Assembly (NCBI RefSeq): GCF_030272615.1
Contig: NC_081408.1
Span: 622,848,476 to 622,912,475 of the forward strand
Direction: 5' to 3'
Origin: Cryptomeria japonica
Taxonomy: Eukaryota; Streptophyta; Pinopsida; Cupressales; Cupressaceae
DNA: 64,000 nucleotides
The position numbers and the translations under genes were made by a program. Positions 46,561 to 57,170 of this stretch are shown one piece after another. The notes below the pieces were generated by a model, which worked only from the letters and a program-made list of their open reading frames with translations, searched no databases and was not told the DNA's origin. How positions within the stretch are numbered: the first letter of the stretch is position 1; each line of letters starts with the position of its first letter.

Positions 46561-47199
46561 ATGTGTTATTAAGAGATATAATTTAGGTTTTTATTTATGA
46601 ATTGAAATTGAAACATATATGAGCATTCAGTTTGATGATAATTCAGTTGTATACAAATAATAGGAAATGATGTATGTATTTTACTCATGCAATATGTAAT
46701 TCGATATCTAGTATTATCATAATTGGGGATCGCCAATGCTGATGAATTATTGAGTGCAAGTGATGCAGGGACAAGTGAACAAAGTTGAAGGCGAGAACAT
46801 GACTCAGGTAGAGTTGTTTTTAGCTTATGACTTCGGTAGACTAGGGGAAATCTCACACACCACAATAGAAAAATTCTTTGTGCAAATATGACTTCATCAA
46901 TGCATCATTGTTTGAATTGTGACTTCGTCAATGCTTATTTTTAAATTGAAATGATTTGAGTTAAAATTAGTCGTTACGTTGATTTCATATTTGAAAATGT
47001 CTAAAAGTTGAAAAATTAGGGTTAATTAATTAGCGACTTAATATTTTTATTTAAATCTGATTTAGAATGTAAACTTTATGTCAACATGATTTCAATGGTA
47101 TGAAGTTGATTATTGTTTTGTTCGTTGGAAAATGAGTATTATGGTCTTGTCGATTAAGTAATTGTATGTGAGTATAAATTTCATAATAAGTTTAATGAA

Positions 47200-47203
<4 letters not shown>

Positions 47204-47293
<90 letters not shown>

Positions 47294-47434
47294 TATTGAA
47301 TTATTTATCATAAGAAAATCATATTAGAAAGATTTTCTAATATGATTTTCTTATGATAAATAATTCAATAATGTATATATATATATATATATATATATAA
47401 TTGAATTATTTATCATAAGAAAATCATATTAGAA
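47204..47434. repeat. (TA)n tract with a 42-bp perfect palindrome and a third copy of the arm
   Basis: A TA run (about 47204-47290) is followed by a 42-base arm (47289-47330), a 3-base spacer, the exact inverted arm (47334-47375) and a second TA run (to 47398). About 35 bases of the first arm are then repeated in direct orientation (47400-47434). Confidence 0.92.
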
Positions 47435-49473
47435 TTTAATTTTTAGTGAACTAAAATGCAAAGTTTTTAATTCTAATATGTTATTGTTAATATTAACGTT
47501 ATAATTCAAAAGGTAGTAGATGTTTGTTTCAAAAGGTGGCGACGGTGGGTATTAGTCGACTAGTGGTAGTTGACAAGGCCGACCTACCGACTAAGTAAGT
47601 GAATCACCCCACGTGACCGTAGATCAACCCACGTAACTGCAGATCACACCACGTACAACAGACCACTCCTCGACCTTAGTTAATGGCTTGTAACCTGCGA
47701 GAGGGAGGAGTTAATAGGCACGTGCTACCATGGAGATTAGAATTGCAAATTGTCCATGATCCATGGAGTTAAGTTAGAAAACCGCAGACTCCATGATGAT
47801 GGAGGAGAAGACCAATGATTTCTCCACTATCCGAGGTCGATCACTACAGAAGTTATTACTTAGCCTTCCACCTCTCCAAGATGTGTAGACTAGAGAGATT
47901 GCTAAACTGGTAGCACTATGGGAAAAGGAAGACGTGGAATACTTAAAGCTTAAGACCGGTCGATAATGCAGAAAAGACTTCAAATTGATAACAATAACCG
48001 AGCCTTAGACGTAGCAGATATCATAGGGAAATATATAATAAATATAGGCATAGGTTCGATAGGTAGGGGAGGAGAAGAGATAGAAAATAGCAAGTGGATC
48101 AGATAGAAATGTATTAAGTTAGAAGAGAGATTAGAGAGAGATTGCATTTTTGGAGTAGAGATAGAAGGATAATAGAAGATCTGTGAGAGAACTTTTAAGC
48201 CATCAAGGAAGAATTAGACCAATTTAGAGGAGGCACGAAAGAGTTCATTCCAAGCCAGTCTCAAGCGTAAGGAGGTAGGAACTTTATTTCATTTTGGTTA
48301 TTTTTCAATAAGGAAGGTTAGTGAAATAAAGCTATAGTTGTAGCATAAGATTTTATTTATGATATTCCATGTTTTTTTGTTTTATTGAATTTGTTTTATT
48401 AATCCTTGAATAGATATAGAAGGAAATCATTAGGTGGAATATATATTGAAATAGTTAAGATATGCAATTTTATTGTTTAAGAATTGTGAATAATGTCAAT
48501 GGGTTAGGATAGATTTTCAATTAAAGAATGTGTACTCAAATTTTACTCATTTATATGAAAACAAAATCATACTTGTGTTACACCTTCTTCTTACTTTGTA
48601 TTTGTTCGAATATTTTTGATGAACATATATTTGCTTATCAAATTATGAAAGATTGTATTCATTTAGGTGAAAGTAATGAAATAGTGTTTAATTTATGAAA
48701 GTGATAGGGAAGATGTTAGATCAATTAGTCAAAAGGTTGTATTCTTTAAATGTATTCTTGTTTGTGAGAACCAAGCTAGATAGGCTTGTGTATAGAAAGT
48801 TACCTTCCGGGACGGGTGCCGAATATGGAATCTTAGAGAGAATAGTTGTTTTTTCCAACTATTTATTTTTGCTATGCATGCCATTATACTCGGTCGAGTA
48901 ATGAATTGAATTATCCATTGAAATAGATGGAATTATTTATTTGATGCTCTCTACCATATCCTTGAATGATAATGCTTGTTTCTTAAAAGAATTAGAAAAA
49001 TGAAAATGCTTGTATCATCTAGGCATGCACCATATTCCCTCTTATGTTTCGAATTCTTTGGTTAAAACAATTTGTGCAGGGTCGGGTATTCTCGATTGAC
49101 CAAGAGTTTTGCGGAAGCGTAAGCTTCAAGGTTGGGCTAAAAATGCTTGAATCTTGTTCTCGTCTTCATTCGATGGACTGAAAGGAAGCGACTCAGATTG
49201 GAGATCGATGGATGTGTCTCACTTTCTTTATGTTTGTATAATATTTAAGGCAATTAGAAAGCCTAAGTATGGTATAATGATATGTAATAAGAAATTTGTA
49301 CCTTCCATTGTATATGAAAATTCTATTTAACTCTTTGATATCTAGGATTGTTTTATCAATTTATTAAACTTGTTTTATATTGTATATGAAATAGACTTCT
49401 TAATTGATCTATGAGTTTATTTATAAATAAAGAATAGATTATGTCATATAGAGTAATTTACATCTTTATAGTT
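47435..49473 (+). repeat. Probable 5' LTR of element F, left border not found
   Basis: Sequence before the primer-binding site at 49474 should be the 5' LTR of a Ty3/gypsy element. The element is truncated and no second copy exists here, so the true start is unknown. The part from about 47520, richer in CCACGT-type words, may belong to it. The presumed end is TTTACA at 49462 or slightly later. No gene is seen. Confidence 0.4.
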
Positions 49474-49486
49474 TGGTATCAGAGCC
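49474..49486 (+). other. Primer-binding site of element F (initiator Met tRNA)
   Basis: A perfect TGGTATCAGAGCC. Confidence 0.9.
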
Positions 49487-49533
49487 AAAGGTTGTATAAC
49501 ACTACGACCTATGAGTCACTTCGCAAGTTGAGT

Positions 49534-50007
49534 ATGGAGAATAATAGTTTTGTGTTGAAACTTACAGAGATGGTGCGAACAAAATAGACGGCTTGTAAGT
49601 CAGTAGCTGGGTATGGTCACTATCTAAGGGTCAAGAAGGATCCTATATCTCCTATTATGCCTGCTATGGATAACCATCCAAGTGGAGGATGGATCAGTGA
49701 GGAGGAAAATGTTCCTCCCATAGTGAAACAAGTTTCTGAAGAGAAAGAAAGTGTTGAGATAGGAGTAGGCCCTATCAAATCCCTCGATGAAAAGACTATA
49801 CCTATAGAGGAAGAGGAGCCTGAGTTAGAATAGTCTCCAATTAGGCCAATAGTGATTAGCTCCAATGAGTCAGAGGAATATTCTCCATTGAGTGATAATG
49901 AATCTGAGGGATATACCCCACTCAGTGATGATGAGTCTGAAGGCTATACCCCCCTAAGTTCTAGTGAGTCTGAAGGATATACTCCCATGACTCCACCAGA
50001 AAAGTGA
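49534..50007 (+). pseudogene. Short acidic-repeat ORF upstream of gag in element F
   Basis: The first ATG after the primer-binding site (49534) opens a 157-codon frame ending at a TGA at 50005-50007, with two internal TAGs (49585 and near 49831). The product is Glu/Ser/Pro-rich. Its last third is four copies of a unit of about 12 residues of the type SDDESEGYTPL (about 49865-49990). No known domain is recognised. It is separated from gag by 360 noncoding bases, so it is not the usual gag N-terminus. It could be an accessory ORF. Preservation of the repeats through codon-level variation suggests it was once translated. Confidence 0.6.
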
Positions 50008-50370
50008 TGTATTATGTAATAACACTTTTATTATCAATAAATAAAGATGCCTTTCTTTGTATAATAAATTGAGTTGAATGTTATGTTTTTGTATGATTCC
50101 TACGATGATAAATATGTACTTTTGACCTTAGTTTATATTATAAACTTGGATGAAATAGATTTGCAAATTATCTAACTATGTCTTATTATAGTTCTATATT
50201 GTTTCCTTCCAGTAGTAAATATGGATATTAATCTCTATAGTTATATTCTAAGGGTAGATTTTAGGAAGCATTGATTAAATATAAGTTATGGAAATCCTAA
50301 CTTTGTAAATATTATTCTTTTTCGCTAAGAAATATTAACATTTACCTGATGCAGAAATTGTTGAATAACA

Positions 50371-51400
50371 ATGGGCTCAAGGACCACAAGGGTTGGGTCT
50401 AGTAATGGAAATGAAAGACTGGACCAAATCCTTGATTTACTGAACTAGTAGAGTGCCAGAATGAATGAACTCAAGCAGGAGGTTTGAAGGGTCGGAGAAG
50501 TCTGACATGAAGCTCCAAGGGTTGAAGAACAACCTGATAACCAAGCAAGGATTGAAGAAGAGCTGGCGAAGGACTTGAAAAGAATATCCCCACCAAATTT
50601 TGATGGAAAAACTATTGGTGATGGTGTAGAGGCATGGGTGATAGAAATGGAAAAGTATTTTGGTCTCCGCAACATGTCCAACGAAACCAAGGCAGTTTGG
50701 GCTTCTTACCAGCTTTCTGGTGAAGCTGTTACTTGGTGGGATAATGAAAAGTCCAAAAGGAAGTTGAAACCTAGAGATATCACTTGGGAATTATTCTTGC
50801 AATCCTTTAGGAAGAGGTGGCTTCCTCAGTTATTCTTCGATAAGAAGATGACTGAATTTTCGAACCTAACACAAGGTGGCATGTCAATAACCCAATACTG
50901 GGAGAAGTTTACCAACCTTCTTAAGTATGCTCCACAATATCAAATGGATGAGAGATTTCGAATCCAAAAGTTCATCTTGGGTTTGATAACTCATATAGGA
51001 GAAGAAGTGGATATTCATAATCCACTGACTATGGAAGAGGTATTTGAGAAAGCAACCAAGCAAGAGAAGAAGTTGTAGCAGTTGGGGAACTTTCGTAAAA
51101 ATGTGAATAACAGACCAAATTTTTGAAATAGGAATTTACAAAGGAACAACAACGGCAACAATCAACAAATAAGGAATCTAAAAAGGTGACCCAACACTCA
51201 GGAAAGAGGAAGAGTGAATCAGGATGGTAACAAGAGAGCAAATAGTAACACCAACTTCAATGTCTGACAGAACTTGGACAGAGTTAGGTCAGGTGGCAAT
51301 TCTGGACCTAGGGACGGGTGTTACAACTATGGAGGAAGTCATTATGCCTCAAATTGTCTGCAACGTACCCCTGCACAAAGAGGAGAAAATCAACAAGGAG
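50371..51400 (+). pseudogene. gag: Gag of element F
   Basis: The ATG at 50371 shares the frame of the long open stretch at 50575-51076. That stretch carries the Retrotrans_gag pattern PPNFDGKTIGDGVEAWV, then YQLSGEAVTWWD, F.KRW and a QGGMSITQYWEKF block. Early stops lie at about 50446-50451 and 50488. After a TAG at 51076 the frame continues through a basic Asn/Arg-rich stretch to a zinc knuckle, CYNYGGSHYASNC (about 51319-51357), in which the second cysteine is Tyr. Confidence 0.85.
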
Positions 51401-51960
51401 CCTCTCAACATCAGATTCACGTTGAAGTTGACAATTGTCAAGCTGGTTTCCAAGCCTCACCTATTCAGATGACGGGTAAGCTTTTTGGGCAATCAGTTTC
51501 TATTTTAATAGATAGATGAGCTATTGAATGCTTTATTGATCCTAAAGTAGTTTCTAGAATATCTATTAGACCTAGTTATATTTCAAATGCATGGATGTTT
51601 CAATATGGAAATCAAGCAGAATGGAGGGTAGATACTTGTCTATTTTGCAGTGAACTAAAACTTTCTAGTTTCCAAACCCAGGTTAACCTTTATGTGGCAC
51701 CATCAGGATCATATGATGTGATCTTAGGTATCAACTGGTTAACTGAGCATAAAGCCATAGTAAACTATGAGGATAAGGTCATCAATTGCATTGATGATTT
51801 TGGGAATTCAATTGAAATTCTTGGGTCTCAAAAGCCTCTTGAATTGAGACACATTTCAGCAATGCAACTCAAGAAGGCCCAGAGGAAAGGATGTTCCATA
51901 ATTGTTGTCATGGTAAATGATTTGGATAGTTTTGAGAAAAAAACTAAGGATTATCCTGTC
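51401..51960 (+). pseudogene. Aspartic protease of element F, active site destroyed
   Basis: In the same frame as gag, the active-site region reads VSILIDR followed by a TGA and then AIECFIDPKVV. The DSGA motif of relatives is therefore broken at both Ser and Gly. The C-terminal block GSYDVILGINWLTEH is intact. A reading frame of 156 residues (51595-52065) then runs toward RT. Confidence 0.82.
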
Positions 51961-52373
51961 CTTACAAAGTTCCTGGATGTCTTTCCAGAAGACCTTACCA
52001 AGTTACCACCTAAGAGAGTTTTATTTTTCTATAGAACTCTTATCGGGAACAGAGCCAAAATCTAAGGCTCCATATAGAATGATGACAATAGAATTGTATG
52101 AGCTTAAGGCTCAATTGCAAGAATTTCTTAGGCAAGGATTTATTAGATCAAGTGTATCCCCGCGGGGTGCACCAGTGATCTTTGTAAAGAAGAAAGATGA
52201 CACTTTAAGGTTATGCATTGATTATAGGATGTTGAATAAAGTGACTATCAAAAATAGATATCCTTTGCCAAGAATAGATGAATTGTTTGACCAAATGAAA
52301 GGTGCAACGGTATTCTCCAAGATTGATCTTTGATCAAGATATCACCAATTAAGGATTAAAGATGAGGATATTC
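51961..52373 (+). pseudogene. pol: Reverse transcriptase of element F, first half only
   Basis: A one-base frame change near 52020 moves to the frame 51917-52333. It carries PYRMM...[15 protein letters not shown], then [37 protein letters not shown] and FSKIDL. A TGA follows, then SRYHQLRIKDEDI, after which the homology ends. The catalytic YxDD block and everything beyond are absent. Confidence 0.88.
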
Positions 52374-52389
52374 CTAATGGAGAAGGGAC

Positions 52390-53530
52390 CATAACTAGCT
52401 TGAAAGAGCATCCAAAGGAGGTGGATAATGAGCAGATGCGCTTGTGCTTGGCTCATCCAATGACTGAGAAGATGCAATTCGTATCACAGGAGTGTGAACA
52501 ATGGGATTGAGGAGAAAATGAATAGTAGTAAATTTGCCAAATGCACCATCAAGAACTTGTTCAGAAAGACCCTCTCGAAGATGATCAAGCATCATCTTCG
52601 TATCCTCAAATCCTTGCATAACACCAAGAAGTTCTATGTAGAAAGTAAAATAGCCTAAGTCATGAAGTTGCATGAACCTACCAACAAGGGGGTGATCCAC
52701 CAGATAAATAATACGAATGTAGGAAACTTTGCAAATGCTCTAGTGAATAGATATGGGGTTGAACATACGATTTGGCAATGACTATGACCATTTATGTGTC
52801 CAGCAAGATATCCATATATATAGTTAGTTAGAAAACAAGATGCCACCTCTAAGAATAGAGTAGTAAAATTATCTGAAAAGCATTTCCCTCCTATAATAGC
52901 TCTGACAACCACATCTACATGATCATTTTGAAGGATAAAGAATCAACCCAATTTTTCGTAGTCGTTATATACACCAGAGCTTGAACATTCCCGCCCACTG
53001 ACACGGTGGCAAGGAAATTCACCACATTTTTTATAACCTCAGTATTCCCTCTGAAACCACACAAAGAGAAAGAGGTGGGAGAGAATACTGAAAACAAAAC
53101 ATATTTAGTAAAATATTCCCTCTGGAAAGTACTAGGCATTGCCCATAAATCATGAAGCCGACTGTCCAAAGTGAACCAAACATGAGCCAAATTATGAATT
53201 GAATGAAACTAGCTTTTGATGCACAAGAAAGATTTATTGAACATTTTCCATCTATTAAAAATCATATTGTGAACTGGGAGAATTGTCCACTAAGGACCTG
53301 TAAAGTACACCAAATAGTTAGAAAAAATGATGTTTGGGATAAATTGTAATCTGTGGCGAGCCAAAAGGATCCTTCGATGAGAAATTTTATGTTACTTCAT
53401 ACGTGAGTCATAAAACCAAACTTGTCTAAACCAAGATGCCAGCCAATTCTGTGAAATCGAATAAACATGACATCATTAGAGAGTAATCATGGGGAAAGGT
53501 GGGAAAATCTAGGAACTAATTCATCTAATA
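52390..53530 (-). pseudogene. Decayed coding sequence of unknown family
   Basis: I do not recognise this protein. On the minus strand a continuous coding-like text can be followed from about 53470 to 52395. It first reads NWLASWFRQVWFYDSRM and HRRILLARHRLQFIPN, both upstream of the first open stretch. It then runs through three open stretches in three successive frames (53190-52915, 52912-52655 and 52700-52395). Later blocks include FRGNTEVIKNVVNFLATVSV, YLAGHINGHSHCQIV, FPTFVLFIWWITPLL and FTFYIELLGVMQGFEDT, rich in aromatic residues. Two frameshifts and at least three stops break it. The ancestral length was at least 370 residues. The 52373-52390 junction with element F marks its lower edge. 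Hydrophobic segments could be membrane helices, but the composition does not prove this. Confidence 0.5.
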
Positions 53531-53582
53531 ACAAACAAAAACACCATCGGTCACTTACAAAAGCCTCATCACACTACTAGCT

Positions 53583-54090
53583 TAAATCTTTCTCTAACCT
53601 TGACCTAAAATCCAAATCAAGCAAAATATCTGATCCAGTGAAAATTTTAATTGGTATCTCTTCATCAATGACTTTATTTGGTAATCTATTTACACAATTG
53701 TTAGCTAATGTGAAATTTGATACTGAACAAATTTATTGAGTAGGGAAAGAATATGGCCGTAAATTTAATTTAATTTTCAATAATTCACTATTTTATTTAT
53801 GACGAATTGGATTGTGACCATCAAGTCTCCTTCACTGCACGCTCTTATAGCCAAATCTAATAGCAAGGTCTAATTCAAAATTGAGTGTCAATAATTTTGA
53901 AACATTGTTTGTGTCACTATGAAAAGCCTTATATGCTACATTTAACACCTTCCTGGACTCATCTCTAAAATTGACTCCAATTTCCAACAAATTTGGATTA
54001 CCATGACAAGCTCCATCAATATTCAAAATTCCTAATTCTAGGGGGGAATGCATTTGTCTTGCTTTTTGAGAAGCTTGGAATCTATTTGAG
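53583..54090 (-). pseudogene. RNase H-like (RVT_3) fragment of a LINE ORF2 or host RNase H-type gene
   Basis: On the minus strand LGILNIDGACHGNPN matches the start of plant RNase H-like (RVT_3) domains. A GTNN-like block follows (SDTNNVSKLLTLNFELDLAI). After a stop at about 53832 the tail is readable as NNCVNRLPNKVID, with a stop near 53583. The catalytic first Asp (NIDGA) is present and the second acidic residue is probably FELDLA. This domain ends many plant L1-type LINEs. The neighbouring RT is not visible. Confidence 0.7.
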
Positions 54091-54099
54091 GCATCGCTC

Positions 54100-54860
54100 C
54101 CTTAGAAGGAGGAGGTTTAAGTGCTTTCTATCTCTTCTATTAGAAACCTAAAAAATCCAATTGAATCCTAAATTTAAAGTCTACATTTTGCCCCTATACT
54201 TTTAAAAAAAGATTATTCACCCTCATAAATTTCCATATGTCCAAGTCTTCCACATTTATGTTTCATAAGTTTTGAATTGTTATAAAACCCTTGTCAAAAT
54301 TGTCATACTAGATCATAGTTACTTTATCACCGATTCCCGCAACCTCGCAAGTATCGCAAGTATCATATCCAAGGATGGTTGAGAAGTCGCAGTATGGTGG
54401 TAAGAAGAAAATTGCTAGAGTAATATGCTGCATTCCCGCGACCCTTCATACTCAGGTTGTCTACATTTTAGCAGGATGGCAGTAAGAAAGGAGAAAGAAG
54501 GAAGATTTCCAGTATCCTGCAAAAGTTATTAAACGCTTGCTTGGCATGCTTGTGGGTTAGTGGTATGAAAGGAGTTACTTTAAAGGGCTCACCACTATCC
54601 CGTGGAACTAAATGTTCAATTTATGGGTCATATGGTGGGGATGTTGTAAAAAGAAGTGTTATTAATATGTCCCCACAATCTCATAGGAAGCATAGTAGCG
54701 GCATGTAAGCTATATGTGGGTTGGTAGTAAAAGGTTATATGGTACCGCAGTCCTACAAAGGTGATAACCAAGGTCAAAGACATACTTGCGGTGTTGCAGT
54801 AAGAACCACAACCCCACAACGAAGAAATTTGTCTAGCCAGCCAAGTTGCAGTATTGCAGT
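54100..54860. other. No feature recognised
   Basis: Mixed sequence with repeated GCAGTAT/TCGCAGTA words near 54380-54500 and 54850. No supported coding frame. Confidence 0.4.
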
Positions 54861-54869
54861 AGACATAAA

Positions 54870-57170
54870 AGGTGGTGGAAAAAGGATTTCGAGCTTGGAA
54901 AATCCTAATGACATTAATTTAGAGTTAATGTTGGAGCTTTAAATTGAGCAAGTTGATGAGCTTGGCACGAGGGAAGTAAATGATGAAGTGATATTTACAG
55001 TGTACAGAATTCATAACTTCATTCACTCAGTCACTTAGTATTTGCAATAGAGATCATCAGAATTCATAGCTTCGAAAACATCAACGGGGGGATGAGGAGG
55101 ATCTCATTAGGAATGCTGCAAATTATAATGAGGTATTGAAGATAATAGAGAGGTGGTATATAAGATACATGAGGAACACAAGAATAAAAGAGCAGATGGC
55201 TCATAATCCCTTCATGGGAGATGCTACTAATACCATAGGCAATAATGAGGGCTATCTTTGGTGAATATCGAGATGTGGATATGATTCCTTTGCCACATGA
55301 AAGGACAAGGTTGGTTGAACTCCAAATCCAGCAAGTGGAAGAGTAGGAGCCTAGTTCTCCCCCAATCTATTGGTTCCCCAATTGGTCCTACTTCTCCTCC
55401 ATCATCTCCCCCACTTGATTTTGACATGAACCACCATACACTTTTGTTACTATTGATAAATCATTGCTACCATTCTAAGAGCCCCTTCCAACACCAATAT
55501 TACTTATAGAAGCTGCAATGAAGAAGCCAATGGTTGCATCTTCATCTTCAAGTGGGCAACCATACCAAATTCTAGAGAGTCCTAGAGTTGTGACTCCTTT
55601 GCATACATTGTCTTTGGGCAAAGATATCCTTTTCCAGTCTTATCAAGGATTTGAATTTCAAGGGGAGGCACCTCCACCTCTACATAAATTTGACACTTGA
55701 TTGGGTATTACAATTCAAGACACCTCTGAGAAACGGGCCCTTGACACTTTCAAGCTAGGTGGAGATCTTAGTGAAGATATAAGGTTCAATGCTTGTGAGC
55801 AATTCATGAATGGTGATGATTTCATTTAGACAAAGGAGATCTAATAGTTCATGATAAAACATATGGTGGATGAAATGGAGAGAAGAAAAAGTATCAAGAT
55901 TGATAGATTGAGGGAGAATGAAAGATGAACTCCTAAGAGTTGAAAAGGAGAAATTAGCTATTATGACTCTTGAGTTGGGGAGGCAAGTAGTAAAGGGGAG
56001 TGGTGTTATTCTCCATGAAGGGTGGAACATCTCTTCTGTAATTGCATTTGATGCCTTGAGGAGAAGGCGTGGCATTGACCTAGATACTATGGATCTAGAA
56101 TAGAGGAACAAATTGCTTTCTAGAGCCATTTTTGATGACCATCTAGATCAGTTTGTTATTTGGTGTTTGTATCTAGTTACAAGGAGGCCAACACTAATTC
56201 ACGAAATGGATCAATTGTTTGGAAACCTAATTGTCAAAAGGGTGGCTGATACTTTTTCTACTGAGGCCACAAGCATGACCATACATATGACAAGATTTGC
56301 ACATAAGATGGCAATAAAGGCTGATGAGGAAGTTCATAGTTTGAGGGACAAGGTAAAATCACTTGAGGAGCAATTATATTTAGGACCAACATACAAGCCT
56401 CATGCTCTACAAGAGTATTCTTCTAAGGAAGGAATAGGATTGAGAAGGGACCTAGCTCAGGCTAGGTTGCATAGTTCAAGAATAAACAATGAAATTGATA
56501 TGTTGAAGATGGATGCCTCAAGGATGGAGAAGAAGGCAGTTATAGAGATGACTCAATATTTTCTTGAGTCTAAGTTTAATACAATTTTGGATCATACAGA
56601 TGCAACATGGGATGAACACAAAGAAGTCTTAGGGTTTTTTCAAGAGCACTTAAAATGACAGAAGCTCCTTGCTTTCTCTCTGTCTCATATGAGCACTAAC
56701 AATTATAGTATTGGAAATTGCTTTGATTCAACCTCTTCTTCCCCATTTGTGTGACATCATGATGCAATTTAAATTACAGTTTGAGTTGATGAAGCAGTTT
56801 TTCATCAATCACAGAATGTATACATAAAGGATTAAGTCTGAGCTTGGGAGCTTTCAATGCCTGGTCACATGTCACATGCTAGCCTTGTTTGACAAAGAAA
56901 GGAGTAGCCTTGAAGGAAGAAGGATGTTGAAGCTGAAGTGATATTGGAAGATAGAAATGAGGACTACATTGGATCCTATATTGCTTGACATCTTTACTGA
57001 TGAGACATAGATCCTAAAGAAGTTGGATTCTTACATGGATGTACTATCAAGTTTTGATAGTGGAATGACAAAGATGGGGGTAACCAAGAATGAGATAAAT
57101 GATGAAGACTACTAGCAACACATTGGAAGACTTCAACAGTGCAAGCAAAATGGATTAGGAGCCCTTTGAT
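54870..57170 (+). pseudogene. Decayed coding sequence of unknown family with coiled-coil C-terminus
   Basis: Not recognised. Coding-like pieces lie close together on the plus strand: a Glu/Leu-rich piece near 54890-55010; DVDMIPLPHERTRLVELQIQ (55270-55350); a Ser-rich, then GEAPPPLHKFDT piece (55518-55698); KDELLRVEKEKLAIMTLELG (55918-56103); and a 181-residue open stretch (56113-56658). The last contains heptad-rich segments around DEEVHSLRDKVKSLEEQL and NEIDMLKMDASRMEKKAV. Stops and frameshifts separate the pieces. It resembles the coiled-coil ORFs of non-autonomous LTR elements in general style only. No LTRs, primer-binding site or polypurine tract were identified around it. Confidence 0.4.

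Larger units (their letters stand above)
47435..52373 (+). mobile_element. Element F: truncated Ty3/gypsy element
   Basis: A primer-binding site, a short acidic-repeat ORF, gag, a zinc knuckle, protease and the first half of RT are present in order. The homology stops abruptly at about 52373, after KDEDI in RT, and unrelated sequence follows. The RT and protease text resembles Tekay/Del-type chromoviruses. No 3' LTR is in the window. Confidence 0.8.

Noticed and set aside
48695-48901. 68-residue plus-strand open frame in the presumed LTR of element F
   Set aside because: Short, no domain, and located upstream of the primer-binding site in presumed LTR DNA.
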